Source: CALWZE01 sp036644375 (GTDB lineage Bacteria; Bacillota; Clostridia; Oscillospirales; Ruminococcaceae). Taken from it: a stretch of DNA of 64,000 nucleotides. Below are positions 41,614 to 50,230 of the stretch, piece after piece. The position numbers and the translations under genes are program-made. The DNA is taken from assembly GCA_036644375.1 (NCBI GenBank), contig JAVXQD010000004.1, positions 1 to 64,000 of the forward strand. The letters run 5' to 3'. The notes beneath the pieces were generated by a model. The model did not search any database, was not told where the DNA came from, and worked only from the letters and a program-made list of their open reading frames with translations. Position 1 is the stretch's first letter, and each line of letters starts with the position of its first letter.

Positions 41614-43326
41614 GTGAACCTATCAATGGTGACCGACAGCGCAAGCCAAATAGCATGGGCAATCAAGCGCATAATGGAGGTCGATGTTGTTGTAATCGAC
41701 GATGAGCTTAATCGAATCACCGATACCTTTGCGTATCCTCGCCAAAGAATAGAGATTCGTAAAAACTCTATTGTCGGCCGCATCATCGAAACCGGAAAAC
41801 CCCTTGCCATAGATGACAAGGAGAGATTCCAATCCTGCATTGAATGCCGCGACTATGAAGTTTGCGAGATGAAAAGTCTCATAGGAGTTCCGATTACTTA
41901 TGAGGAAAAGGTAGTTGGAGCAATCGCTCTTGCCATATCTCCGAAATTCATGAAGGGCCTTTTCGGGAATCTCGGTCATACTATAGGATTTTTGGAAAAA
42001 ATGGCCGAAATGCTTTCGGGAAAGCTACAGACCGAGGCAGACTATCAAAAGCTGAATCTGACTAAACTCCAGCGCGAAGTGCTTATTGACTCGATGGATG
42101 AAGCAATTGTTCTTGTCGACAGTGACGGCCTGATTTCCTATTCAAACACGAAATTCAACAATTATTTCTTTAACGGAAAAACAGTTATCAATATGCCTAT
42201 CTCCGCGGTCATAAGACACGCTCAGGTAGAGCAATACTTAAAGAGCAAGCAGAGCTTTGAGGATAAGCTTATATATTGCGAATACAAAAACATGAGCTTT
42301 GACGGCTATTGCTCTGCTCGCACAATTGATATAAACGGCGAATACCACGGGGCGGTCTTTACGCTTAAAAGTATAACCGGCGCAGGTAAATCGTTGGATG
42401 TCTCTATGCGCGGAGGCTACAATCTCAGCAAATTTTTGGGTTCCGGTCCGCAGATGCACAGTGCAATCAACAAGGCGAAAAACGCGGCAAAAAACGATGA
42501 TCCGATTTTGATTGAGGGCAAATGCGGGTTTCGCAAGCTTGAGCTTGCTCAGTCCATACACGCTGAATCACCGAGAAGAGATCGCAACTTTCTCTATGTG
42601 GAATGCGCAAACGATTCGGATGAGGCGCTTGAATCAGAGCTGTTCGGCTCATCGGACAACCTTGTGACAAGCAAGCTGAGATTTGCCAACAAGGGTACGC
42701 TCTGTATCTGCGACATTGACAAGATGCCACAGTTTTTGCAGAGAAGAATCGGAGATTACCTTGTCAATCGCACAATAACAGTGCAGAACCGAGAGATAGG
42801 AACGGATGCGCGCCTTATATTTACCGCCTCAGCTGATTTGAAGGAACGGGTCGATAGAGGAATGTTTGATGAGCTGCTTTATACACAGCTTTCAAAGCAG
42901 ATTATCTTTCTTCCGCAAATAGGTCAAGATTCAAATGACATCGCCGCCTACCTCGAATATAATTTTTCGGCGTATGGCGACAGATATGGCTTTGATAAGC
43001 TTATAGTTGATCCGGAGGTTATGGACGCACTTTGCAGCTATGATTGGCCCGGAGATGTGAGACAGCTGAAAAATGCAGTCGAGTATCTCGTCATCAACTG
43101 CAAAAATAAAAGAATCACCGCCGATTTGCTTGAGCAATTGGATTTTATAAAAGCTCAGAAAGAACAGACAAAATCAGCGGATCAGCTTGTTGACGAGCAG
43201 ATTTTAAAGCTCATGGCAAGCGGCAAAACACGCGATGAAATCGCAAATATTTTACGTATAAGCAGAGCTACTCTGTTTAGAAAATTAAAAAAAATAAACT
43301 CACAAGGAGAGCAACAAAATGATTAA
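41614..43326 (+). CDS. DhaR-like regulator with degenerate AAA+ domain (GAF-PAS-AAA+-HTH)
   Basis: 570-residue transcription factor. Residues about 10-130 form a GAF-like domain with a Cys-rich FQSCIECRDYEVCEM segment, 155-270 a PAS domain (EAIVLVDSDGLISYSN), 280-500 an AAA+ core of the bacterial enhancer-binding type, and the C-terminus a Fis-type HTH (TRDEIANILRISRATLFRKLKK). Walker A is ruined (EGKCGFRK at about 301-308 instead of GESGTGKE), no GAFTGA loop is present (FGSSDNLVTSKLRFANKG) and Walker B is TLCICDID. It therefore cannot remodel sigma-54 holoenzyme in the usual way. Start GTG 41614, with AAGGCGGG upstream; TTG 41593 is an alternative. Probably regulates the dhaKL cluster. Confidence 0.82.
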   Translation: MNLSMVTDSASQIAWAIKRIMEVDVVVIDDELNRITDTFAYPRQRIEIRKNSIVGRIIETGKPLAIDDKERFQSCIECRDYEVCEMKSLIGVPITYEEKVVGAIALAISPKFMKGLFGNLGHTIGFLEKMAEMLSGKLQTEADYQKLNLTKLQREVLIDSMDEAIVLVDSDGLISYSNTKFNNYFFNGKTVINMPISAVIRHAQVEQYLKSKQSFEDKLIYCEYKNMSFDGYCSARTIDINGEYHGAVFTLKSITGAGKSLDVSMRGGYNLSKFLGSGPQMHSAINKAKNAAKNDDPILIEGKCGFRKLELAQSIHAESPRRDRNFLYVECANDSDEALESELFGSSDNLVTSKLRFANKGTLCICDIDKMPQFLQRRIGDYLVNRTITVQNREIGTDARLIFTASADLKERVDRGMFDELLYTQLSKQIIFLPQIGQDSNDIAAYLEYNFSAYGDRYGFDKLIVDPEVMDALCSYDWPGDVRQLKNAVEYLVINCKNKRITADLLEQLDFIKAQKEQTKSADQLVDEQILKLMASGKTRDEIANILRISRATLFRKLKKINSQGEQQND

Positions 43327-43801
43327 AAACACACCGAGCATTTCAGATCCGCGCACAGACCTTCTCAGAGGTGCAATTGAGCACAGAGCAACATGGTTCT
43401 CACTCATGATAGATGAAGCGGTTAAAGCAGGCGCAGACAAGGATTTTGCCGGAAGAGCAGTCTTTAATTGCGGACGTTTTCACGGCGAAAACAAGTACCC
43501 CAAGACAAATGATATAAAGGTATTTGCCGAAGCATTTGCAAATGATGATGTTGTAAAATGCTTTGAGATGGACGTAAAATGCGATGATACAAAGCTTGAC
43601 ATTGATTTCCATTACTGCCCGTTGGTAGAAGCATGGAAAAAGCTCGGCGTGCCGGAAGCAGACATGCCCAAGCTCTGCGATATGGCTATGGACGGCGACC
43701 GCGGAATTATTTCCACATATGACTCTTTTGAGTTCAATCTCGGAAAAACAATCGCAAAGGGCGACGATATCTGCGAAATCCGCATCAAAAAAGTAAAATA
43801 A
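43319..43801 (+). CDS. L-2-amino-thiazoline-4-carboxylic acid hydrolase family protein
   Basis: 160-residue protein resembling the ATC hydrolase family (AtcB of cysteine-producing pseudomonads opens the thiazoline ring to N-carbamoyl-L-cysteine). Family-type features: C-terminal DIDFHYCPLVEAWKKLGV, with a Cys-containing HYCPL motif, MDGDRGIISTYDSFEFNL, and an N-terminal helix HRATWFSLMIDEA. Its ATG overlaps the regulator stop by 8 bp, so it is co-translated. Function in this setting is unknown; the cysteine link is notable given cyuA upstream of the liv operon. A terminator follows. Confidence 0.7.
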   Translation: MIKNTPSISDPRTDLLRGAIEHRATWFSLMIDEAVKAGADKDFAGRAVFNCGRFHGENKYPKTNDIKVFAEAFANDDVVKCFEMDVKCDDTKLDIDFHYCPLVEAWKKLGVPEADMPKLCDMAMDGDRGIISTYDSFEFNLGKTIAKGDDICEIRIKKVK

Positions 43802-43814
43802 TTAATTTAGACCG

Positions 43815-43854
43815 ACAAAAAGGAGCAAGCTGATTTTAGCCTGCTCCTTTTTGT
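43815..43854. terminator. terminator after ATC-hydrolase-like gene
   Basis: Perfect 13-bp stem ACAAAAAGGAGCA / TGCTCCTTTTTGT (43815-43827 with 43842-43854). It ends the dha cluster and probably also the convergent SGNH transcript. Confidence 0.9.
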
Positions 43855-43930
43855 TGCGGAGATAAACTGTTGATATAAAGGTATACGGGAGCATTTTCAC
43901 GATGCCTGAGTTGGTGTGAGCTGCTTGCAG

Positions 43931-44545
43931 TCAGATTTTCATAATTTTATCGGCAAAGCTTTTTGCCAAAGCAGTGTGTCCTTCGGGAGTCATATGCTCG
44001 CGATCCTCGTCTGAGGAAGAGGCTGCGCTTGCTGCGTCAAAAAATACACACCCCTCCTCTTCGGCGAGCTTCTGATACTCATGAGCCAGTGCAAGCGAGA
44101 CATCTCGCCTTGAAGCGATGAAATCAAGGTCGAATTTTTCTATTTCGTCTCCGAGTATTATGGGTGAAACAATCATGATTTTCTGTGATTCTCCCGCCTC
44201 TTTTTTTACCGAAGCAACAATACGGCGCAAGCCCTCGGCAATGTCGTGTGCGGTTGCCTTAAACACAGTTTTGCAGTCGTTTGTACCCAGCATAATAATT
44301 ACCCAGTCCAATGGAAGGTGAGACTGTACACAGGGGGCAATATAGTCAATTCCGCGTTTACCCTCTCTCGTCGGGTCGTGGAAAATTGTTGTTCGTCCCG
44401 AACAGCCTTCCTCAATTACATGATAATCCTCACCCAGCAGCTTTTGCAGCACACCGGGATATCTTACTTCCCACTCGTACCTGCTGCACTGATCCGGTCG
44501 CAGTCCGTACGTATTTGAATCGCCAAAGCATAAAATGTTTTTCAT
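43931..44545 (-). CDS. SGNH/GDSL-family hydrolase
   Basis: 204-residue cytoplasmic esterase-like protein without a signal peptide. The four SGNH blocks are visible: CFGDSNTYG (nucleophile Ser), EEGCSGRTT (oxyanion Gly), IIMLGTNDCK (Asn), and DREHMTPEGHTALA with the catalytic His, although the usual Asp two residues before His is Pro-Glu-Gly here (MTPEGH). Relatives are arylesterases or acyl hydrolases. It starts 34 bp downstream of the response regulator stop and may be read with that operon. Confidence 0.85.
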   Translation of the reverse strand: MKNILCFGDSNTYGLRPDQCSRYEWEVRYPGVLQKLLGEDYHVIEEGCSGRTTIFHDPTREGKRGIDYIAPCVQSHLPLDWVIIMLGTNDCKTVFKATAHDIAEGLRRIVASVKKEAGESQKIMIVSPIILGDEIEKFDLDFIASRRDVSLALAHEYQKLAEEEGCVFFDAASAASSSDEDREHMTPEGHTALAKSFADKIMKI

Positions 44546-44579
44546 TATAGATATAGCCTCCGCATTTGATTATTTTGTT

Positions 44580-45287
44580 TTATGAAGAGAGTACGCTGTA
44601 TACATCAGTTGTTTTTTGCAAGAAATTAGCGGGAGTGTTTCCTGTATACAGCTTGAAATATTTGTAAAAGTTATTGAGATTTTGGTATCCGACCTGTTCT
44701 GAAACCCACTGCACACTGTTGTGGGGATCTCGAAACAACTGTATGGCATATTGAATTCTCAACTTATGAACATAGAAAATAATAGTTTTGCCGACATGCT
44801 TTTTAAATTGGCGTGCCAAATAGCTTTCTGAACAGTAGGCTATTTGCGAGAGCGCTTGCAGCTCTATTTTTTCGCGAAAATGCGAGTGAATATAGTACAG
44901 TACCGAGTTTACGGAATCGCTTTTTGTAAACTGCCAACCGACGGCACGGGAAATTGATTCTGTAAGCTGATCAAAATCAATAGGTTTTAACAGGATGTCC
45001 CTTGCGCCCAGACGAAGTGCATTTTGAGCATATTCGAATGTATCAAAGGCTGTAATAACAATTACGTTTGTGTTGTGAATTTGACGAATGACTTCAAATC
45101 CGTTCATATATGGCATTTGAATATCCACGAAAGCCAAATCGGGTTTCATGTGTTGAATTAATTCCACTGCGTCTCTGCCGTTTTCAGCAGTTCCGATAAT
45201 TTCAATCGGGAACCCCTTGATTTTTAAAAACTTTTGGATAATTGAAAATGTAATCGGCTCATCATCGCAAACTACGGCTCTAATCAT
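44580..45287 (-). CDS. AraC-family response regulator (YesN-type)
   Basis: 235-residue regulator: an N-terminal receiver domain (acidic VVCDDEP, phosphoacceptor Asp in FVDIQMPYMNG, ITAFDTFEYAQNALRLGARDILLKP) and a C-terminal AraC DNA-binding domain with two HTHs (LSQIAYCSESYLARQFKKHVG and WVSEQVGYQNLNNFYKYFK...GNTPANF). Overlaps the histidine kinase gene by 8 bp; the pair is one two-component system. Likely targets are the SHMT-like and symporter genes upstream. Confidence 0.93.
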   Translation of the reverse strand: MIRAVVCDDEPITFSIIQKFLKIKGFPIEIIGTAENGRDAVELIQHMKPDLAFVDIQMPYMNGFEVIRQIHNTNVIVITAFDTFEYAQNALRLGARDILLKPIDFDQLTESISRAVGWQFTKSDSVNSVLYYIHSHFREKIELQALSQIAYCSESYLARQFKKHVGKTIIFYVHKLRIQYAIQLFRDPHNSVQWVSEQVGYQNLNNFYKYFKLYTGNTPANFLQKTTDVYSVLSS

Positions 45288-46809
45288 CTGATATCCTCCC
45301 GTGCTCCTCTACAATAGGGATGCTCAAAGTAAAATAGGTCTGTTCGGCAGCAGATGAATGAATGGAGAAGTCAAATTTGCTCCCGTATATGTTGAACAAT
45401 TTCCGGTATATCATGGAGAGACCGTGTGAACTGCCACTTTTCATCTGACTGTTGATTCTCTCACATTCATTTATGGAGAGAATTCTGCCGTTGTTTCGAA
45501 TTTTGAAAAAAAGAATATCGGATTTTTCAGCACTTATTTCAAGAACCTTAGGCTGATTCGGTAAAAACCCATGAATGAATGCGTTTTCCGCAACAGGCTG
45601 CAAAAAATTGAACGGAACCATATATGGGTAGGCAGCTTCGTCTATTTGATAAATGACTTTTAGATCCGATTTATAACGAATTCCCTGCAGTTTTGTATAT
45701 GCGATGAGATAATCAAGTTCGTTTTTCAGAAGTACCATTTCACTTTTGGTGCGGAGCGTATAGCGCAGCATTTTGGATAAGTCAATTATTGACCGATACA
45801 GCTCCATGTTTTCACTTTCAAGGGACATTAAAGACATCATATTGAGAATGTTAAATAAAAAATGATTGTTTATCTGCAAGTTCATCATTGAATGCTGTGT
45901 TGAGCGAAGATTTTCGGCAAGAAGTGCCTGAGAATGTTCATTTTCTTGTAGCAGCTCATCTTTTTTTTGAAATTCCAGTTCATAAAAATATGAATAGCAG
46001 TAATTTCCGACTGCATGCGCCACGCCGCGAAGCAGATTGACAATTCCGATTTCGGTACTCATCGGTGTGTCATAAAAATCATCCGAATTATCTTCTAAAG
46101 GCAGTTGCCGTTCGACTTGCTGCCGGATATATCCGCCCTGGATACATCCGAGACAATACTGTTCGTAAAAAATAGGTACACTGATGACCTTACAGCCATG
46201 TGGACATAGAAAAGTGTGCTGCTTGGGAATGTCATCGGGGTTTCCGATAAAGTGACAGGGGCAAAGTTTATTGAGCTTTAAATTCTCCAGACACTGCTCG
46301 GCATGATGCTCAGCGCGGAAGATATCTTTTTTTATTAATATGCCATGCCAATCAAAAATTGCAAATGATATCGGAAAGTGCTGAAAGCACATAGTACACA
46401 CGCTTTCGAGCGATTGCAAAAAAATGCGGTGCAGGTCGTCTTCCTTCACAGGAGATAGGAATGTTACTGACTTTTTTCTCTGTAAAACAGAATCAAGCTC
46501 AAAATTCTTCGGATTGGATACAAGCAGATGAACCAGCTCATCACAGCCTATCTGCCACATTTCGTGTGTTTGTCCTTCGTCCATATGCAGCAATTCTCCC
46601 GCTGTAACAGACTGACTGATTCCATTGCTTGATGAGAGACCCTGTCCTTTTACAATATATAAAACCTGCTCAGTGCAGTGAACGTGAGGTGGCATATGAG
46701 CACCCACCGACATTGTCACCATACCGACATTCATTCTGTCTCCGGAAAGGGGGTTGTCGGTTGTTGACATCCATTCGATTTTGCCCCAGTTAGTCTTTTG
46801 AATCTGCAT
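45280..46809 (-). CDS. soluble histidine kinase with cupin and PocR sensory domains
   Basis: 509-residue kinase without membrane helices. Residues about 25-110 are a cupin with intact metal ligands (HVHCTEQ and GQTHEMW). Residues about 140-245 are a PocR domain: FDWHGILIK, CPCHFIGNP and FLCPHGCKVISVPIFYEQYCLGCIQGG, with conserved cysteines. After a coiled-coil region comes the LytS/YesM-type kinase: His316 in QINNHFLFNILN (normally QINPHFLFN) and an ATPase domain with PVAENAFIHG and SHGLSMI. Probably senses a small metabolite inside the cell. GGAGGCGGA precedes the ATG. Gene order: SHMT-like, kinase, AraC regulator. Confidence 0.87.
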   Translation of the reverse strand: MQIQKTNWGKIEWMSTTDNPLSGDRMNVGMVTMSVGAHMPPHVHCTEQVLYIVKGQGLSSSNGISQSVTAGELLHMDEGQTHEMWQIGCDELVHLLVSNPKNFELDSVLQRKKSVTFLSPVKEDDLHRIFLQSLESVCTMCFQHFPISFAIFDWHGILIKKDIFRAEHHAEQCLENLKLNKLCPCHFIGNPDDIPKQHTFLCPHGCKVISVPIFYEQYCLGCIQGGYIRQQVERQLPLEDNSDDFYDTPMSTEIGIVNLLRGVAHAVGNYCYSYFYELEFQKKDELLQENEHSQALLAENLRSTQHSMMNLQINNHFLFNILNMMSLMSLESENMELYRSIIDLSKMLRYTLRTKSEMVLLKNELDYLIAYTKLQGIRYKSDLKVIYQIDEAAYPYMVPFNFLQPVAENAFIHGFLPNQPKVLEISAEKSDILFFKIRNNGRILSINECERINSQMKSGSSHGLSMIYRKLFNIYGSKFDFSIHSSAAEQTYFTLSIPIVEEHGRISDD

Positions 46810-46911
46810 ATTCCGCCTCCTTGCAGTTGTTATCGGTATACAATTCTATAGTAAAGGGATACAACATGCAAGGAGATGGAAAGTCATTTAATCGTTAAAT
46901 TCTTTGACACT

Positions 46912-48168
46912 TCAGTCGTCAAAGGTTCCGGCGGGATACAGAGGGAAGTTTGCGATTAATGCGCGCGCCCGAGCCTTGCAGGCGTCCAGATTTGAGGGAT
47001 CGTCACAATTGTTTGCAACTTTCTCCATAATCTCGGCAATTTCTTTTATTTCGGGTTCTTTCAAGCCTCTCTGTGTGACAGCAGTCAATCCGATACGCAC
47101 TCCGCTTGTGACAAAAGGCGTTTCCGGATCAAACGGTATCATATTCTTATTAACAGTAATACCGACATAGTCGAGCGCGTTTTGAAAGACTTTTCCGGTT
47201 ATGCCCTTGTTGCGCAAATCCGCTACAAGCAGATGATTGTCGGTTCCTCCGGACACAATGCGGAAGCCGCGGTTTGTGAGCTCCTGTGCCAGGGCCTGAG
47301 CATTTTTAACTACCTGAAGCATGATTTGTCTGAATTCTTCACTCGCAACATATTTGAAGGACCATGCTTTTGCCGCCATTGTATTGCAGTGAATTGAGCC
47401 CAACGCTCCCGGGAATGTGCCCTTGTCCAACTTTTTGCCGTATTGCTCTTTGCAGAAAACCATGCCGGCACGAGCTCCGCAGAAGGTCTTTGTAGTTGAT
47501 GAGGTGACAAAGTCAGCATAGGGAATGGGGCTCGGAAGAACCTTTGCCGCGACAAGACCGGCAATGTGCGCCATGTCAACCATGAAATAGGCTCCCACTT
47601 CTTTGGCGACAGCAGCGATTCGCTCGTAGTCAATAATGCGTGAATAAGAGCTTGCTCCGGCAATAATCAGCTTAGGCTTCATCTCTTTTGCCTTGATTTG
47701 CAGTGCTTCATAATCAATATACTCTGTCTCGGGATTTATGGGATAAAAGTCAAAGTTGTAAAATTTGCTCATCCAGTTGGCAGGTGAACCATGGGAAAGA
47801 TGACCGCCCTGATCGAGACGCATACTCAAAACCTTGTCTTTCGGATTTAAAATCGTGGCATATACGCTGTAATTTGCGGTTGAACCGGAATAGCTTTGAA
47901 TATTGGCATATTCAGCACCGTAAACTGCTTTAGCGCGCTCTATAGCAAGCTTTTCCATCTTGTCCGCAATATGAGAGCCTGCCTGAAAACGAGAGCCCGG
48001 ATATCCCTCCAAGGTTTTGTTGGTGAATACGCTGCCTGACAGCTCCATCACAGGCACCGGTACGGTGCTTTCCGACGCTATCATTTCAATATTGTGTTCC
48101 TGACGGTCCAGTTCCTCATCAACAATACCTGCAAGAACCGGATCTGTTATTCTTGTGACCTTTAACAT
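46912..48168 (-). CDS. divergent serine hydroxymethyltransferase-fold protein (GlyA paralog)
   Basis: 418-residue PLP enzyme of fold type I, clearly of the SHMT family (IEMIASES, DMAHIAGLVAAKVLPSP, VRIGLTAVTQRG). PLP lysine 227 is present, as are equivalents of E. coli Glu57 (Glu54), His126 (His123), Asp200 (Asp198), His203 (His201) and Arg363. Changed are Tyr64-Tyr65 (here Phe61-Gln62 in YPGSRFQAGSH), His228 (Thr226 in STTKTFCGARAG) and the Pro of GPRGG. Tyr64/65 contact folate and drive serine turnover, so THF-independent cleavage of a beta-hydroxy or alpha-methyl amino acid is likely. Context: kinase and AraC regulator downstream, amino-acid symporter divergent. Confidence 0.85.
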   Translation of the reverse strand: MLKVTRITDPVLAGIVDEELDRQEHNIEMIASESTVPVPVMELSGSVFTNKTLEGYPGSRFQAGSHIADKMEKLAIERAKAVYGAEYANIQSYSGSTANYSVYATILNPKDKVLSMRLDQGGHLSHGSPANWMSKFYNFDFYPINPETEYIDYEALQIKAKEMKPKLIIAGASSYSRIIDYERIAAVAKEVGAYFMVDMAHIAGLVAAKVLPSPIPYADFVTSSTTKTFCGARAGMVFCKEQYGKKLDKGTFPGALGSIHCNTMAAKAWSFKYVASEEFRQIMLQVVKNAQALAQELTNRGFRIVSGGTDNHLLVADLRNKGITGKVFQNALDYVGITVNKNMIPFDPETPFVTSGVRIGLTAVTQRGLKEPEIKEIAEIMEKVANNCDDPSNLDACKARARALIANFPLYPAGTFDD

Positions 48169-48467
48169 AATTTAACCTCTTAGTTTTTTTGAGGGCGAGC
48201 CGCTTGGAATTGGTGTTACTGAAATTATAATTGCTTCTGTAATATGAAGCAATGACGGCAATTGATTCTTTGTTTATCGATAATGACCAAAATGCTGTTT
48301 GTCAAGGATATGAGTGTTCATTTTCCGTACATAAAAGTGCAATACCCGTCGTACTTTTTCCGTGAGGAATGTGAGATAATTACAGCAATGGGGTATGTCT
48401 GCTTTCGATTTGGTGTTGATCTTGAATTTGGGCATATAATGACAATTAACAGTAGGGGGAAACAAAA
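48169..48467. other. 299-bp divergent intergenic region between SHMT-like and symporter genes
   Basis: Should hold the promoters of both. A TATAAT at 48435-48440 precedes the symporter ribosome site but has no good -35 at normal spacing, suggesting an activator-dependent promoter. No glycine riboswitch signature and no gene seen. Confidence 0.5.
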
Positions 48468-49924
48468 ATGGACGTAATTCTAAACAAAATCAGCGGTATA
48501 TTATGGAGTTTGCCGCTCGTTATTTTGGTTTTGGGTGCAGGAATTTATTTTTCAATCAGAATGCTCTTCCGCAATTCCGTTATCTTAAGGAAATGTTTCG
48601 CATTATGAGTCAGGGCAATGATACAAAATCAGGTCTATCTCCGGTAAAATCATTTATCTTTACGGCGGCCAGAACTGTTGGAGTAGGTAATATTGCGGGT
48701 ATGGCGACAGCAATTTATTTTGGCGGACCCGGTGCTATCTTCTGGCTGTGGATATTGGCTATTTTCGGATCGGGAGTTGCCCTGATTGAAGCCATTCTTG
48801 CCCAAACCTTCCGCGTCATGTCTAATGGAGAGTATCGAGGCGGCCCGGCTTACTACATGGAAAAGGGCATGAAAAACAAAAAAATCGGAAGAATTTTTGC
48901 CATTGTTTATGCGGCTGTAACTTTTATTTCAATGACGTTACTTATGCCGGGAGTGCAGGCGCATTATATCTCTTACGGTATTTCGGATGCATTTAATGTT
49001 CCGGTAGTGCTTGTCGGCGCGATATTTGCGCTGTTGCTCGCGTTTACGATTTTCGGCGGCCTTCGCAGAATGGGAAGTACAGTTCAGAAAATCTCCCCAT
49101 TCATGGCGATTATCTATATTTTGATGTCTATATTTATTATCGGTGCAAATATAGAAAAACTCCCCGCTATTCTTGCATTGATTTTCAAGTCCGCTTTCGG
49201 TGCAGAGCAAATATTTGCAGGTATTACCGGTGCGACAATTTCATGGGGCATCAAACGCGGTGTGTATGCCAATGAGGTGGGTCTCGGTACATCGGCTGTC
49301 ACGGCAGCAGTAGGAGAGGTTTCTCATCCTGCCAAGCAGGGGCTTACAGGCGCGCTTAGTGTGTTCATCGGAACGTTCTTTGTATGCACGACTTCAGCTA
49401 TCATGATGCTTATGACAGGCTGCTACAACGTGGTGGACGGAGCCGGCACGATGATTTATGAGGGTCTGCCCGGCGTTGCTTACGGAAATGCTTTCGTCAG
49501 CGCCGCCATTGATTCCGCAATTCCCGGAGTCGGAGCACCGTTTATTGCAATAGCTATTTTGTGCTTTGCTTTTGTAGCGCTGCTCGCATTTTATCTCTAT
49601 GCGGAAAGCAATATGATTTATCTGTTCGGCAGCAACAAAATTCTTATAAATATTTTGAAAACAGTATTTACTATTTCGGTTTTTATCGGAACTGTTTTGA
49701 CAGCAAGTACAGTTTGGTCCTTGGGTGATATCGGAAATGCAATGTTCGCGTGGATAAACACAATTTCACTGTTCTTTGTGGGCGGAATTGGAATTAAGAT
49801 ATTTAAGGACTACGATTCTCAGAAGAAAAAAGGCATAAAAGATCCAATCTTCGATCCGGAGGCGCTCGGAATAGATGATGTCGCCGATTGCTGGAAAGAA
49901 AAATCAAAACAGCACAAAGAATAA
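48468..49924 (+). CDS. alanine/glycine:cation symporter (AGCS family), frameshifted near codon 34
   Basis: Sodium-coupled amino acid importer with about ten helices. ATG 48468 with AGGGGGA upstream gives the normal family N-terminus (ISGILWSLPLVILVLGAGIYFSIRML), but this frame stops at 48604. The rest (PQFRYLKEMFRIMSQG, TVGVGNIAGMATAIYFGGPGA, GIKRGVYANEVGLGTSA) lies in another frame. Inserting one C in the CC run at 48569-48570 restores a continuous 485-residue protein (...IRMLF-PQFRYL...). So the gene carries a 1-bp deletion or a sequencing error. An internal ATG at 48503 would yield a product with a meaningless start. Divergent from the SHMT-like gene. Confidence 0.88.
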
Positions 49925-50155
49925 TCGAGATAATAAATCAAACATCAATCGGGATTTGCAGATCGCGAAGTGTTTGAATCGACTTATCACATTCTTTAAC
50001 TTTGTCATGCTATATCACAGCACATGAAGCGGTAACAATAGAATCGCTTTTTGCCGAGAGCAAAATAATCAATCAATTAGTTACATTAAATCGCCGTAAC
50101 CCACAGATATAGCATAAATATAAAAGTACAATTGCGGACTATTTGTGTAATTTTA

Positions 50156-50184
50156 TTGACATCATTCCATTCAATGCCTATAGT
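50156..50184 (+). promoter_or_regulatory. promoter of HTH / cyclic-di-GMP / hybrid-kinase operon
   Basis: TTGACA (50156-50161), 17-bp spacer, TATAGT (50179-50184). The first ribosome site follows about 35 bp later. The rest of the gap 49925-50155 shows nothing recognisable. Confidence 0.75.
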
Positions 50185-50230
50185 AGACTGTAGGTACAAT
50201 GTCTAATTATGTCATGAAATGAGGAAGTAT

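Noticed and set aside
46810..46911. Independent promoter between SHMT-like gene and kinase gene
   Set aside because: A TATAGA-like box exists but the -35 and spacing are poor; co-transcription is simpler.
48169..48467. Glycine riboswitch between SHMT-like and symporter genes
   Set aside because: No tandem aptamer motifs seen.
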